From assembly GCA_942492935.1 (NCBI GenBank), contig OW818654.1, positions 558,001 to 622,000 on the forward strand: a DNA stretch of 64,000 bases, given 5' to 3'. The stretch's first letter is position 1, and every line of letters starts with the position of its first letter. A program made the position numbers and the translations under genes. The stretch comes from JANJUO01 sp942492935. GTDB taxonomy: Bacteria; Bacteroidota; Ignavibacteria; Kapaibacteriales; UBA2268. Positions 1 to 9,432 of the stretch are shown here, one piece after another. The notes under the pieces were generated by a model. It saw nothing but the letters and a program-made list of their open reading frames with translations, had not been told where the DNA came from and did not search any database.

Positions 1-2003
1 GTGATTTATTCTGGACGGAAGTTACACTTAGAAAGACTGAAATAAGCGGGAATGACCGTGTAATTGCAGTAGTTAGAGATATTACCGAAAGAAAGCAATC
101 AGAAGAATATTTTGAAAAAAGTCAAGAAAAATTAGTATCAATTTTTGAATCAATGATAGAAGGAATAAATTACAATGAAGTAGTTTTAGAAAATGACGAA
201 ATTGTAGATTTTAATATCCTTGAAGCTAATATGGCGTTTGAAACTATAACGCAATTAAATAGAAAATTGACAATTGGAAGACTTGCTTCTGAAGTATTTT
301 CTGACCACTTAAAGCCATTATTTCGCGAACAATTAATTGCTTTAAAAACTGATAAATTGAGTGGATTTGATTTTTACGATATAATTCAAAGAAAGCATAT
401 TCATATTGCATCTTCAAAACCCAAAGATGGTAAATTTGTAATTACTTATGATGATATTACAGAAAGAATCAAAACGCAAAATGAGATTAGAGATAGTGAG
501 ATTATGCTAAACAAAGCACAGAAAATTTCAAAAATGGGTAGTTGGACTTGGTACGTTCAAGAAGGTAAAGTTAAATGGTCCGATGAAATGTATGAAATTT
601 TTGGACTTAATAAAAATGATGATAAAGTTGATTTATTTGAAGTGATACAATCGAGAATCCATCCTGATGATGTTGAAACTGTAAACAAATCTAATGAATC
701 AGTAATGATTGACAAAAAGCCAATTCCAGTTGAATATAGATTGGTTTTACCAGATGGGAAAATTAAATATGTTTGGGGTGAAGCGGGTGAATTAATTCTT
801 GGATTAGATGATAATGTAGAGCAATTATCAGGTATTGTTCAGGATATAACTGAAATAAAAAAAGCACAACAACAATTATTGAAGGCAAAAGAAAGAGCAG
901 AAGAAAGTGATAGATTAAAAACTGCATTTCTGCAAAATATGTCCCACGAAATAAGAACTCCGCTCAATGGAATGATTGGCTTTACAAGATTGCTTAATGA
1001 CGATAGTATTACTATTGAAGAAGCTAAAGAATACGCTCAATTTATAGAATCAAGTGGTAATAGATTGCTTGAATTAATTAATAATATCATTGATTTATCC
1101 AAAATTGAATCTGGAAATATATTAATGAATGAAAATACTATTTCAATTTCCAAACTAATAAATGAAGTATATTTTCAACAATCGCATATAGCTAATGATA
1201 AGCATATTTTATTGAACAGAATTCTTCCTGATTCTGAATATATAATAAATGCAGATTCATTAAAAATACATCAAGTATTGTCAAATCTTGTTAGCAATGC
1301 TATTAAGTTTACACAAATTGGGAGTGTGGAATTTGGCTACAATGTTATTGAGAATGAAGTAATATTTTTTGTAAAAGATACTGGTATTGGTATTTCTTCA
1401 GAGTATCACGATAAAATCTTCGATAGGTTTTATCAGGTAGATTCGTCTTTATCAAGAGGATTTGAAGGTTCTGGATTAGGTCTCTCAATATGTAAAGGAT
1501 TAGTTGATTTATTAAATGGAAAAATTTGGCTTGAATCGGAATTAGATTATGGTTCAACTTTTTATTTTTCTATACCTTATCATGAAACCAAAGCAAAATC
1601 AAAAACTAATACTTTTGTCCCATCAAATAATCTTAAACATAAAACCAACAAAAAAATTCTAATAGCCGAAGATGATAATATTAGTTTCAAATATTTAAAA
1701 AGGATATTAGACAATGAAGATATAACTCTTTATAATGTAACAAATGGATTAGAAGCTGTTAATTTTTGCAAGAAAAATTTTAATATTGATTTAATATTAA
1801 TGGATTTAAAAATGCCAATAATGAATGGACTCGAAGCTACAAAAATTATCAAAGAATTTAATCCCAATATAAAAATAATAGCACAAACTGCTTATGCTTT
1901 TTCTACTGATATGAAAGATGCAAAAAATGCAGGTTGCGATGAGTATTTAACCAAGCCAATAGATAAAAATACATTGCTTAATTGTATTAATAAGTTTTTG
2001 TAG
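1..2003 (+). CDS. Hybrid sensor histidine kinase with PAS domains and C-terminal receiver (5' end outside window)
   Basis: The reading frame is open from base 3, with no start codon needed inside the window. The residues before the first Met (base 153) read as the end of a PAS/PAC domain (RDITERKQ), so the gene begins upstream. Numbering from that Met: a second PAS at about 5-100 ending DDITERIK, a PAS fold-3 domain at about 120-235 ending VQDITEIKKAQ, then HisKA with MSHEIRTPLNG (phospho-acceptor His265), then the HATPase with N box NLVSNAIKF, DTGIGI and GSGLGLSI. A receiver domain follows at about 500-616, with the phospho-acceptor aspartate in LILMDLKMP (Asp551) and the conserved lysine in YLTKPI. 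It is cytoplasmic as far as visible, since no membrane segment is in the window part. The input signal is unknown. Confidence in the family is very high. Confidence 0.96.
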   Translation, partial: DLFWTEVTLRKTEISGNDRVIAVVRDITERKQSEEYFEKSQEKLVSIFESMIEGINYNEVVLENDEIVDFNILEANMAFETITQLNRKLTIGRLASEVFSDHLKPLFREQLIALKTDKLSGFDFYDIIQRKHIHIASSKPKDGKFVITYDDITERIKTQNEIRDSEIMLNKAQKISKMGSWTWYVQEGKVKWSDEMYEIFGLNKNDDKVDLFEVIQSRIHPDDVETVNKSNESVMIDKKPIPVEYRLVLPDGKIKYVWGEAGELILGLDDNVEQLSGIVQDITEIKKAQQQLLKAKERAEESDRLKTAFLQNMSHEIRTPLNGMIGFTRLLNDDSITIEEAKEYAQFIESSGNRLLELINNIIDLSKIESGNILMNENTISISKLINEVYFQQSHIANDKHILLNRILPDSEYIINADSLKIHQVLSNLVSNAIKFTQIGSVEFGYNVIENEVIFFVKDTGIGISSEYHDKIFDRFYQVDSSLSRGFEGSGLGLSICKGLVDLLNGKIWLESELDYGSTFYFSIPYHETKAKSKTNTFVPSNNLKHKTNKKILIAEDDNISFKYLKRILDNEDITLYNVTNGLEAVNFCKKNFNIDLILMDLKMPIMNGLEATKIIKEFNPNIKIIAQTAYAFSTDMKDAKNAGCDEYLTKPIDKNTLLNCINKFL

Positions 2004-2030
2004 TGAAACTAATTAGTACCAAAAGGGAAA

Positions 2031-2080
2031 AATCAAGTGCAAATTACAGCTAACTATTTTATAAAACAGTAGATGGTTTC
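2031..2080 (+). repeat. Dispersed repeat, GTGCAAATTACAG family, copy 1
   Basis: About 50 bases are shared almost base for base with 21093-21141, and in reverse orientation with 24895-24944. The constant parts are GTGCAAATTACA, a TAACTATTTTATAAAAC core and AGATG. All copies lie in spacers. No coding content is seen. Confidence 0.75.
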
Positions 2081-2421
2081 TTAATTTTGGTAGCTTTACG
2101 GCTTGCCGTAATGACAATGGAGCAAGCTCCATTGCTTCCTCTAAGATGTGCGACACTGATATGTATATTTGGTTAATTCTTTCAATATAATAATTCCTGC
2201 AACTTCTTAAATTATCTCGTAGAGATAGAATTATGGTAACAAATCAAATCTTGAATCATCTATCAATCTCGTAGAGGTTATATTTAAATTATCTTCAATA
2301 CAGACATAATGACAGCACCCCTGTCATAACGGCACATCCAATTGAAAATTTGACAGATTTCTCTGCCATTCAAAATGACTTAATTGCACAGCAATATGAC
2401 ATATTTACATATTTTTTTATT

Positions 2422-2437
2422 TGGCACACTATTGGTA
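2422..2437 (+). promoter_or_regulatory. Possible sigma-54-like -24/-12 promoter for hsp20 genes
   Basis: TGGCAC followed, at the spacing expected for sigma-54, by TGGTA instead of TTGCW. The -24 half is perfect and the -12 half is degenerate. It lies about 90 bases before the first hsp20 start. This is weak evidence from one site; an ordinary promoter is equally possible. Confidence 0.25.
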
Positions 2438-2528
2438 AATAGTAATATGTGTTTGACTGAAACACAAAGTTTTAAATGAAAATTGAAAATTAAAAATTAT
2501 TTATAAATATTTTTTATCGGAGGATAAA

Positions 2529-2966
2529 ATGGGATATTTTAGATTTGACCCTGCAAGTGGTCTCGAAGGATTTGTAAAGCAAATGCAACAAGTTGCAAGC
2601 GAAATTGAAAAAGGTGTTACTGTTGAAACTGGTGGTTTTAAACCAAGAGCAGATATTTTCGATAATGAAAAAAGCTATGTTTTGGTTTTAGAGCTACCCG
2701 GCATTGACAAAAGTGATGTTTCAATCAAAGTAAACGAAGAAAAAACAATGGTAATTAGCGGTGAAAAGAAAAAGTCAGATGTAGAAAACAAAACATTAGT
2801 TAGAAATGAAAGGATTTATGGTTCATTTAACCGAAAATTCCAATTGCCTGACGAAGCAGATATTGAAAATATTCGTGCTGATTATAATCATGGTTTGCTA
2901 ACTTTGACAATTGCAAAAAAAGAACCAACAACACCAAAAGAAATTGTAATTACTATCAATAATTAG
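2529..2966 (+). CDS. Small heat shock protein Hsp20, copy 1
   Basis: A 145-aa alpha-crystallin-type ATP-independent chaperone that holds unfolding proteins in the cytoplasm. It has a short variable N-terminus and an alpha-crystallin domain at about 36-140 (VLELPGIDKSDVSI, then the GLLTLTIAKKEP end). The C-terminal IVITI supplies the IxI motif used for oligomer assembly. The start is fixed by a GGAGG ribosome site 5 bases upstream. It is the first of three tandem paralogues (gaps of 52 and 33 bases), each opening with the same (I/F)xFxPxxGxE-like N-terminus, so the cluster arose by duplication. Probably cotranscribed and stress-induced; a sigma-54-like site lies upstream. Confidence 0.96.
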   Translation: MGYFRFDPASGLEGFVKQMQQVASEIEKGVTVETGGFKPRADIFDNEKSYVLVLELPGIDKSDVSIKVNEEKTMVISGEKKKSDVENKTLVRNERIYGSFNRKFQLPDEADIENIRADYNHGLLTLTIAKKEPTTPKEIVITINN

Positions 2967-3018
2967 TAGATTTATTGTATTAATTGTTTGTTTAACTTCA
3001 ATCAAAAGGAGATTTGTT

Positions 3019-3468
3019 ATGGCACTCATTAAATTTGAGCCGATGCGTGGTTATGAAGGTTTAACCCGCAGAATGAATTCTTTGGTTAATGCGTTTGATT
3101 CGGGGTTCAACATTCAGCAAAGTGCTTTTTTGCCTAAAGTTGACATCACCGAAGATAATTCAAAATTATATATAAATGCTGAAATGTCGGGCTTAACCAA
3201 AGATGATTTTAAGATAACTGTAAGTGATGAAAACATTTTGTGTATAAAAGGTTCTAAAAAGAACGAGCATAAAGAAGAAAACAAAGAGCAAAATCGTTCT
3301 TATATTAGAATTGAGAGAACTTATGGTTCGTTTGAACGTAATTTCTTATTGCCTGATTACGTAAATAGAGATAGCATTACTGCTAAATATGAAAATGGTG
3401 TGCTTAATATCAGTTTTGATAAAGCAGAGCCACAAAAGCCAAAAGAAATTGAAATAAAAGTAAATTAA
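3019..3468 (+). CDS. Small heat shock protein Hsp20, copy 2
   Basis: A 149-aa paralogue of the flanking genes. It has the alpha-crystallin domain (YINAEMSGLTKDDFKITV ... NGVLNISFDKAEP) and ends with an IEIKV IxI-type motif. It is the most diverged of the three: the usual LPG is MSG (Met-Ser-Gly), and a charged insert (KNEHKEENKEQN) lengthens the loop. An AAGGAG ribosome site precedes the ATG. Mixed oligomers with the two neighbours are plausible, because they share the assembly motif and the transcription unit, but this is inference. Confidence 0.95.
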   Translation: MALIKFEPMRGYEGLTRRMNSLVNAFDSGFNIQQSAFLPKVDITEDNSKLYINAEMSGLTKDDFKITVSDENILCIKGSKKNEHKEENKEQNRSYIRIERTYGSFERNFLLPDYVNRDSITAKYENGVLNISFDKAEPQKPKEIEIKVN

Positions 3469-3501
3469 AATAAAATAAAATAATTTTAAGGAGTAATTAA
3501 A

Positions 3502-3963
3502 ATGTCATATATTAAATTTGATCCGTTTAGAGGATTTGAGCAAATAGCCCGTAAAATGAATCAGGTTATCAATGAAGTTGAAAAAGGAGTATCGGTTGAA
3601 TACGGCTCATTTTCACCAAGATTAGATATAGCTGAAGATGAAAAAAATCTATATCTTTATGTTGAATTACCGGGCATAAAAAAGGAAGATGTAAAAATAA
3701 CTATCAATGATGATAGAGTTCTATTCCTAAAAGGTGAAAAGAAAAGAGATTATCAGGAAGCAAAAGAAGGTGAAGTAAATACGGAATCAAGAACTTACAT
3801 AAGAGCAGAAAGAGCTTATGGCGAGTTTAACCGTTCTTTTGTATTGCCTGAAAATATTAATGCTGAAAATGTAAATGCAAATTTCAATAATGGTGTATTA
3901 ACAATTACACTAAATAAAATTGAACCTGCGAAACCAAAGGAAATAGAAATACAAATTGGCTAA
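3502..3963 (+). CDS. Small heat shock protein Hsp20, copy 3
   Basis: A 153-aa Hsp20. The domain carries VELPGIKKEDVKITI and NGVLTITLNKIEP and ends with an IEIQI assembly motif. The loop between strands contains an acidic insert (EAKEGEVNTES), as in copy 2. The ribosome site AAGGAG lies 9 bases before the ATG. It is the last gene of the hsp20 unit; a strong intrinsic terminator follows 33 bases after the stop. Confidence 0.96.
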   Translation: MSYIKFDPFRGFEQIARKMNQVINEVEKGVSVEYGSFSPRLDIAEDEKNLYLYVELPGIKKEDVKITINDDRVLFLKGEKKRDYQEAKEGEVNTESRTYIRAERAYGEFNRSFVLPENINAENVNANFNNGVLTITLNKIEPAKPKEIEIQIG

Positions 3964-3996
3964 TTAAGTCAGTTGCTTCCTTTGAATGTTTTTGTG

Positions 3997-4040
3997 AAAT
4001 ATCAACCATGCAAATTTGTATGGTTGATATTTTTGTATTT
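3997..4040 (+). terminator. Rho-independent terminator of the hsp20 cluster
   Basis: Perfect 13-bp inverted repeat AAATATCAACCAT (3997-4009) / ATGGTTGATATTT (4020-4032) with a 10-base loop, followed by a T-rich run. This closes the three-gene hsp20 unit and isolates it from the protease gene. Confidence 0.9.
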
Positions 4041-4146
4041 ATTATTTTTGTTTTTTGAAAAAATTAAGTAAATTATTTTTTAGGATTTTCTTAAATTTGT
4101 TTTTTTGATTTAGTAAACAAATTTTTATAATTATTTGAAGTTATTT

Positions 4147-5355
4147 ATGAAGAAAATCTTAATATTTCTATTATTATCGGCAATTTTCCTACCTGCTTTG
4201 TCGCAGGATAAGGGTGTATTTATTGAAAGAAAGAACGAAACTTGGGATAAGATTCAGGAAACAGTAAAGAAAGAAGAAGCAAATGCTGCTGTTAAGAATA
4301 AAATATTTATTCCTGATTTCTCAATTGTAAAAGTTCCTACTTCTTTAGATGAATTCAAAAAAGCATGGCATAATCCTCCTACTATGCAAGCATCAACAAA
4401 TACTTGTTGGAGTTTTTCAGCTACATCATTTTTAGAATCAGAAATTTACAGAATACATAAGAAAGAAATAAAGCTATCTGAAATGTTTACTGTTTATTAT
4501 GAGTACATTGATAAAGCAACCGAATTTGTCAAAACAAGAGGTAAATCATATTTTAGCGAAGGTTCTGAAGCAAATGCTCTGAAGAGAATTTATAAGAATT
4601 ATGGCTGTGTCCCACTATCAGCATATCCAGGAAAAACAGCAGATAAAACGTATCATAATCATGAAAAATTAATCAAGGAACTCACTTCATATTTGAATTT
4701 TATTAAAGAGAAAAATATTTGGGATTTGGAAGCAGTTTTATCAAATATCAAATCAATTTTAAATTACTATATTGGTGAGCCACCTACAAAATTTAATTAT
4801 AATGGTAAAACTTTAACTCCAAAAGAATTCCTACAAAATGAAGCAAAATTAGTAATTGATGATTATGTTGATATAATGTCATTACTCGAACCCGGCTATT
4901 ATAAACAAGTAGAATATGATGTACCAGATAATTGGTGGAATGATGCAACTTACTATAATGTACCTCTTGATGAGTATATCAATGCCCTACGAAACGCCGT
5001 AAAAAATGGTTATACTGTTTCGATTGGAGGTGATGTAAGCGAAGCTGGACATTATTCATATACTGATGCTGCAATTGTTCCAACTTTTGATATACCAACT
5101 CAATATATTGATGAATATGCACGTCAATTCAGATTTAGCAATGGAACTACAACAGATGACCACGGGATTCATGTTGTGGGATATACAGAAAAAGATGGAA
5201 TTTATTGGTATTTAATAAAGGATTCAGGTAGTGGAGCTCAAAATGGAAAGTTCAAAGGATATTATTTCTATCGCGAAGATTATATAAAACTTAAAATGAT
5301 GGGTTTTATGGTACATAAGGACGCAGTAAAAGATATTTTATCAAAATTTAAATAG
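4147..5355 (+). CDS. Secreted papain-family (C1/C1B-like) cysteine peptidase
   Basis: I start at the ATG of MKKILIFLLLSAIF rather than the TTG 12 bases upstream, because the ATG opens directly into a signal peptide (cleavage near ALSQ). The catalytic cysteine is in NTCWSFSAT (Cys87 from this ATG). The catalytic histidine is in DHGIHVVGY (His339), aligned with papain NHAVAAVGY. The third site reads IKDSGSG, where papain has KNSWG, so the usual Asn is Asp and the Trp is missing. The tail GYYFYREDYIKLKMMGFMVHKD is of the aminopeptidase C/bleomycin-hydrolase type. A roughly 160-residue helical insertion separates the two catalytic halves. It is exported, probably periplasmic or outer-membrane associated; no T9SS tail is present. 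Substrate unknown. Confidence 0.88.
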   Translation: MKKILIFLLLSAIFLPALSQDKGVFIERKNETWDKIQETVKKEEANAAVKNKIFIPDFSIVKVPTSLDEFKKAWHNPPTMQASTNTCWSFSATSFLESEIYRIHKKEIKLSEMFTVYYEYIDKATEFVKTRGKSYFSEGSEANALKRIYKNYGCVPLSAYPGKTADKTYHNHEKLIKELTSYLNFIKEKNIWDLEAVLSNIKSILNYYIGEPPTKFNYNGKTLTPKEFLQNEAKLVIDDYVDIMSLLEPGYYKQVEYDVPDNWWNDATYYNVPLDEYINALRNAVKNGYTVSIGGDVSEAGHYSYTDAAIVPTFDIPTQYIDEYARQFRFSNGTTTDDHGIHVVGYTEKDGIYWYLIKDSGSGAQNGKFKGYYFYREDYIKLKMMGFMVHKDAVKDILSKFK

Positions 5356-5468
5356 AAAGTAAAAAAGTAAAAAAAATATGTAACTTTTTTCGATTTATTG
5401 TGTTAAGTTACATTGTAGAGATTAAACAAAAAGGAAATTTTTTTTATTAATTATAATAAGGTCGAAAA

Positions 5469-7637
5469 ATGAAAACAAAATTAACCTTCTGGATGATACT
5501 TGGATTGATTACACTCTCAACATTGGTTGCTATGGGTGCTAATAAAAAGTATTATATTGTATTTACAAATTTTGATGACCCAAACATGGGTATCGAAACT
5601 GACCATGGAGTTGTACCTGTCGCAGAGTATTTATATTATGAATCTGTATTAGAAAATGTAATTACAAGAGATTATGTTACAAAAGCATCATTTAATGCTG
5701 CTACAGCTTCAACTATTCTTGATTATGATGTTGCAATTTTTCCAATGTGGGTAACATCATTGAATGTTAGTGTGGACGGAGTTCGCGTTTGGGATAAAAT
5801 AAAAGAGATGCTCGATAATGGTAAATCTGTAGTTGTAATTGGCGATATGGTTGTATCTCAATCAGTTGGTTCAAATGCTCCTTCTGATATACGCAGTTTC
5901 TTTGAAAATGAATTAGGAATTTCTTATTCAGGAGCAACCCCTTTTTCAAATGTTGGTACACCAAGTGGCTCTTTCGTACTTAAAGCAGTAGATAATGACC
6001 CTGTTGGTTGGGGTTATAAGAAACAATGCAATATTATTTATGGTGAAAATGGAGTTCCCCCACAACCTCCAATCAAATGGTACAATGCTGCTGAATTTTT
6101 CTCCCTGAAATCAGGAGCAAAAGCTGTTGGATTTGAACGCGTGGATTCTGTTGGTTTGCAGCCCGCTCAAGCTGGTCTTTGGGCTGGTGCAAGATGGGAA
6201 AAAGGAACTGCAAGATTTGTGTTGTGGTCTGTTTCGTTTACTGCTGCTTGTGGAGTACACGTTGATCACATGAGAGTTTGCGTACCAAGAGCGATTATAT
6301 GGGCTACAAGAGATATTGCAAGACCAGAAGCATATTGTTTGTTTGAAGCTAATACTATTGATTTTGGAATAGCTCAAATAGGCGTACCAAAAACAAAATC
6401 AATGAAAATTACAAACTTTGGTAGAACTCCATTAACGATTTCAGAATTTGAATTCTCAGGTTTCATTGATGACCCTGAAATCTATACAATTTCTGAAGGT
6501 AATGAAACTGTTACACTTCAACCATTAGAAGACCACACAATTTATGTAGATTTTAAACCAAAAGAAAAAGAAGCTTACGAAGAATTGCTTGATGTAGTCA
6601 ATAATGGCTCTAATGGTACACAAACAATTACTTTGAAAGGTCGCGGCGGAGAAGGTATTGATAATGTTCCAGTTATCAAACTCAATAACCCTATGACTAT
6701 TGGTTCAGTTCCTTATGGACAAAATACAATCAAAAATGTCGAAATAAGAAATGTAGGCAAAGCTGGTTTAATTATTGAAAAATTACCATTCTGGACTGAA
6801 AATTCAAGCAAAGCATTCTCTTTTGAAGGTAATGTAAAAGTACCAATAACAGTTATGCCTGAAAATACAGCATATCTTCCAATTAAATTCGTTGCACTTG
6901 ACAAAGCTGGCGGTACTTATACAGGTGAAGTTGTATTCTTGTCAAATTCTTATGGTAAAGAAACACCAGATACGTTAAAGATTAATGCAGTTGGTTTACC
7001 AGAAGGAACAGGTGAAGGTGTAATTTTATCATCATATAATATCGAAGTGGGTGAAGCAGTCGTTGGTGAAGAACCAAAAGATTTTGATTTAGTAATGACT
7101 AACAACAATGTTGGTACTGTAACAATTACTGTAGCAGAATTCCAAGGTGACCCTGAAAGTGCAAGTATGTTTTCATTCCCTGAAATTAATTCTACGAACG
7201 ATATACCTCCAATAGAACCTGGAACAAAATATACATTAAAAATCAGATTTAAACCTGATGAAGCAAAAACATACAATTGCAGTCTTAAACTTTCAGGTAC
7301 AGGTGGTATGAAGCCTACTACTGTTCCAGTTAGTGGTATTGGAACAACTGGTGGATATGTAAACGATATTGAATATTTTGAATTAGCAATCAATCCAAAT
7401 CCAGTAACAAATCAGTCAACTATTACTTATTCATTAGATGGATATATTCCTTATACTGTTAAAATGTTTGTATATGATATGAAAGGAAATGTTGTTGGTG
7501 AATTATTAAATACAATGGTTAATCCTGGTAATTATTCTTTAAATCTAAATTCTGATAATTATGTTTCAGGAAAATATGTATTGGTTGCTGAAATTAATGG
7601 CAGAAATGCAATGATTCCATTTGCAATTGTAAAATAA
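5469..7637 (+). CDS. T9SS-exported surface protein with choice-of-anchor-D repeats
   Basis: A 722-aa protein with a signal peptide (MKTKLTFWMILGLITLSTLVAMGA). The N-terminal region at about 25-285 resembles a ThuA/GATase-like alpha-beta fold (YYIVFTNFDDPNMG, VVVIGDMVV), but no catalytic residues can be assigned. From about 290 come three beta-sandwich repeats of the ASPM/Hydin or choice-of-anchor-D kind (IDFGIAQIGVPKTKSMKITN, SVPYGQNTIKNVEIRNVG, VGEAVVGEEPKDFDLVMTNN). The C-terminal about 80 residues are a T9SS type A sorting domain (INPNPVTNQSTITY ... SGKYVLVAEINGR). It should therefore cross the outer membrane by T9SS and be surface-attached. Its function may be adhesive or structural. Confidence 0.88.
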   Translation: MKTKLTFWMILGLITLSTLVAMGANKKYYIVFTNFDDPNMGIETDHGVVPVAEYLYYESVLENVITRDYVTKASFNAATASTILDYDVAIFPMWVTSLNVSVDGVRVWDKIKEMLDNGKSVVVIGDMVVSQSVGSNAPSDIRSFFENELGISYSGATPFSNVGTPSGSFVLKAVDNDPVGWGYKKQCNIIYGENGVPPQPPIKWYNAAEFFSLKSGAKAVGFERVDSVGLQPAQAGLWAGARWEKGTARFVLWSVSFTAACGVHVDHMRVCVPRAIIWATRDIARPEAYCLFEANTIDFGIAQIGVPKTKSMKITNFGRTPLTISEFEFSGFIDDPEIYTISEGNETVTLQPLEDHTIYVDFKPKEKEAYEELLDVVNNGSNGTQTITLKGRGGEGIDNVPVIKLNNPMTIGSVPYGQNTIKNVEIRNVGKAGLIIEKLPFWTENSSKAFSFEGNVKVPITVMPENTAYLPIKFVALDKAGGTYTGEVVFLSNSYGKETPDTLKINAVGLPEGTGEGVILSSYNIEVGEAVVGEEPKDFDLVMTNNNVGTVTITVAEFQGDPESASMFSFPEINSTNDIPPIEPGTKYTLKIRFKPDEAKTYNCSLKLSGTGGMKPTTVPVSGIGTTGGYVNDIEYFELAINPNPVTNQSTITYSLDGYIPYTVKMFVYDMKGNVVGELLNTMVNPGNYSLNLNSDNYVSGKYVLVAEINGRNAMIPFAIVK

Positions 7638-7679
7638 TTTTTTTTGAATTGCATTAAGAACTTAATAGTTTTATATTCT

Positions 7680-7712
7680 AAAAGGTCAGATAGAAATATC
7701 TGGCCTTTTTTG
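7680..7712 (+). terminator. Rho-independent terminator after the T9SS gene
   Basis: Stem AAAGGTCAGATA / TATCTGGCCTTT (one G-T wobble) with a GAAA loop, followed directly by a T run. It sits 43 bases after the stop codon. Confidence 0.88.
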
Positions 7713-7764
7713 TTGTGAAAATGGAACTTCGCAGTAGAAAAATTCCATATAGAAAAAAAATAAA

Positions 7765-8223
7765 TCCTTGAAAATCCTATTGGGTATTAAATGTTTGTAA
7801 ATCCTACACTTCGACAAGCTCAGTGCAACGTCTAACCTTCCCCAAAGGAAAGAATTTTACATATTATTCTCCGTCATTCCTCACTTGATGCTGAATCTAA
7901 TATGCAGATGTCCAACACTTTGAAAGTGTTGGACATCTTGTTTCAAAAATGCCATAAATCGTAGATGGATTCCGAAACAATTTCAGAATGACAATTTGTT
8001 TTCCGTGTCATTCCGCAATTGATGTGGAATCTAATATGCAGATGTCCAACACTTAAAAGTGTTGGACATCTTGCTTCAAAAATGACATGAATCGTATATA
8101 GATTCTGAAACGAATTCAGAATGACATAATATTTGCTAATATATTTAGCAGCGTAGCTGAGACATATTAGTAGAACCGATTTGTTTTTTTTAGTTAAAGC
8201 TCCGTAGGAGCGACATATATATA
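7765..8223. repeat. Cluster of dispersed repeats between the T9SS gene and ISNCY element
   Basis: No gene is supported here; a 103-aa minus-strand ORF is built from repeats. In order: one terminus of the mosaic element (CCTTGAAAATCC ... ATTAAATGTTTGTAA, 7765-7800), then CTTCGACAAGCTCAGTGCAACG as also found near 27440. Two head-to-tail copies of a composite unit of about 135 bp follow. Each joins a GAATCTAATATGCA segment to the GATGTCC palindrome (7906-7938, 8040-8071) and a CAGAATGACA segment. Last are two C-GTA-G hairpins (8149-8159 and 8199-8211) with GACATAT tails. Confidence 0.75.
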
Positions 8224-8442
8224 GTCTCTGACAGAAAACCCTCAAGTATTTCAAAATGGCAGAAAAAATAGGTTGGGATTTTTGAAATTTATTGAACAGA
8301 TAATTATACTTATGTAGTTATTATTGTTTATAATAGAAAATCCAGTGAGATTTTAGAAAAAATGATGGCTTTGTAAAGAGATAAGGATGGTTAAGGCATA
8401 GCAATCCACTGATTTATATATGAATACATATTATTTTGTTTT

Positions 8443-9432
8443 TTAAGCTGCTTGTTTGTGACGTTTTCGTCTTCGTTGCTTTTCTTGTTTCTTAAGTAAA
8501 ATTACTCCAAGTGTATGGATATTTCTTCCTAATATTGATAGTGAAACACAACGTTTAAATCCGTGAATTCCACGGTCGTAACATTTGTCCAAACCGGTGT
8601 GATCCAAGCCGTTGATGGAGGATTCCACTGCCGAATGTTTTTTACGTAAAGTTTTGAATTCCTTTGTACTATGTTCTTTTTCCTCTTCCTTGTTCAACCT
8701 ACCTTTTTTGGGCATTATTACTTTGGGAACTAATTTTCCGATTCCTTCACGATTTGACTTTGACCAAAAACCCTTGTCAAAACTTTCTGATATTATTGTT
8801 GGATATTGGTTTGTTAATTGCTCTGTTAGTGGAACTGCAACATCTACATCACTTTCTGTTTCCATTATTTTATAACCCAAAATAAAGCCATGTTGATCTT
8901 TGGCTATCGTTACTGGAAGACCTAATTCTACCTTAACTCCAGCTTTACCTTTCGATATCCAGCGGGTGTGTGGTTCAAATATTGAATGTACTTTTTCTGA
9001 ATGTGGGATTACTTCGTCGTTTAATACTCTACGTTCGACTAACGATTTTTGATGACTTACCCAGTGCATATAACTGTCGATTTCCAATATTCTTGCTAAT
9101 AGAATTGGGCTTGGAGCTACTTTTTCAAGAATTATCTTTATTACTTCATTTACCTTTGTTTCTGCTTTTTGTACTTCTGTAAGATAATCTTTATGTGTTG
9201 ATTTTTTGCGTTCTTCTTTATTAGGACTGTTTGATTGATTTGCTTTTTGTGCTTTTCTAAATAACGTTTTTATTTTGCGTAGTTGATAATTGCTTTGACG
9301 CATTTCACTCAGATTGTAGTCGGTGCAAAGATTAGCGGTTAGTTGGATTGATTTACGAATAGCGTCGAAAAGCAAACTAATGTCGGTTGGATAATGTACA
9401 TCTGTTTTTATTACAAACGAATCTATGCTCAC
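8443..9432 (-). CDS. ISNCY-family transposase, catalytic frame (orfB)
   Basis: 329 aa beginning immediately after the slippery site of the upstream frame; the nominal start is a GTG overlapping orfA's stop. SFVIKTDVHYPTDISLLFDA is the hallmark that follows the linker in ISNCY transposases. Downstream come GKAGVKVELGLPVTIA, SFDKGFWSKSNREGI, KKHSAVESSINGLDHTGLDKCYDRG and a C-terminal basic tail (KQEKQRRRKRHKQ). It carries the DDE-type catalytic core. Fused with orfA the product is about 490 aa, normal for the family. Without frameshifting this half would lack the N-terminal DNA-binding part. Confidence 0.87.
   Translation of the reverse strand: MSIDSFVIKTDVHYPTDISLLFDAIRKSIQLTANLCTDYNLSEMRQSNYQLRKIKTLFRKAQKANQSNSPNKEERKKSTHKDYLTEVQKAETKVNEVIKIILEKVAPSPILLARILEIDSYMHWVSHQKSLVERRVLNDEVIPHSEKVHSIFEPHTRWISKGKAGVKVELGLPVTIAKDQHGFILGYKIMETESDVDVAVPLTEQLTNQYPTIISESFDKGFWSKSNREGIGKLVPKVIMPKKGRLNKEEEKEHSTKEFKTLRKKHSAVESSINGLDHTGLDKCYDRGIHGFKRCVSLSILGRNIHTLGVILLKKQEKQRRRKRHKQAA

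Larger units (their letters stand above)
2004..2528. other. Repeat-bearing intergenic region upstream of the hsp20 cluster
   Basis: No credible gene. It holds one copy of the GTGCAAATTACAG dispersed repeat (2031-2080). A hairpin AATGGAGC/GCTCCATT lies near 2117-2134. Two members of the C-GTA-G hairpin family are present (ATCTC-GTA-GAGAT at 2214-2226, and a weaker copy from 2266). The last about 110 bases should contain the hsp20 promoter. Confidence 0.6.

Noticed and set aside
2421..2528. CIRCE element upstream of hsp20
   Set aside because: No TTAGCACTC-N9-GAGTGCTAA inverted repeat is present.
6950..7393. 147-aa minus-strand ORF within the T9SS gene
   Set aside because: Shadow of the repeat-rich beta-sandwich coding sequence.
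7943..8254. 103-aa minus-strand ORF
   Set aside because: Composed of repeat units and C-GTA-G hairpins; no start site or domain.
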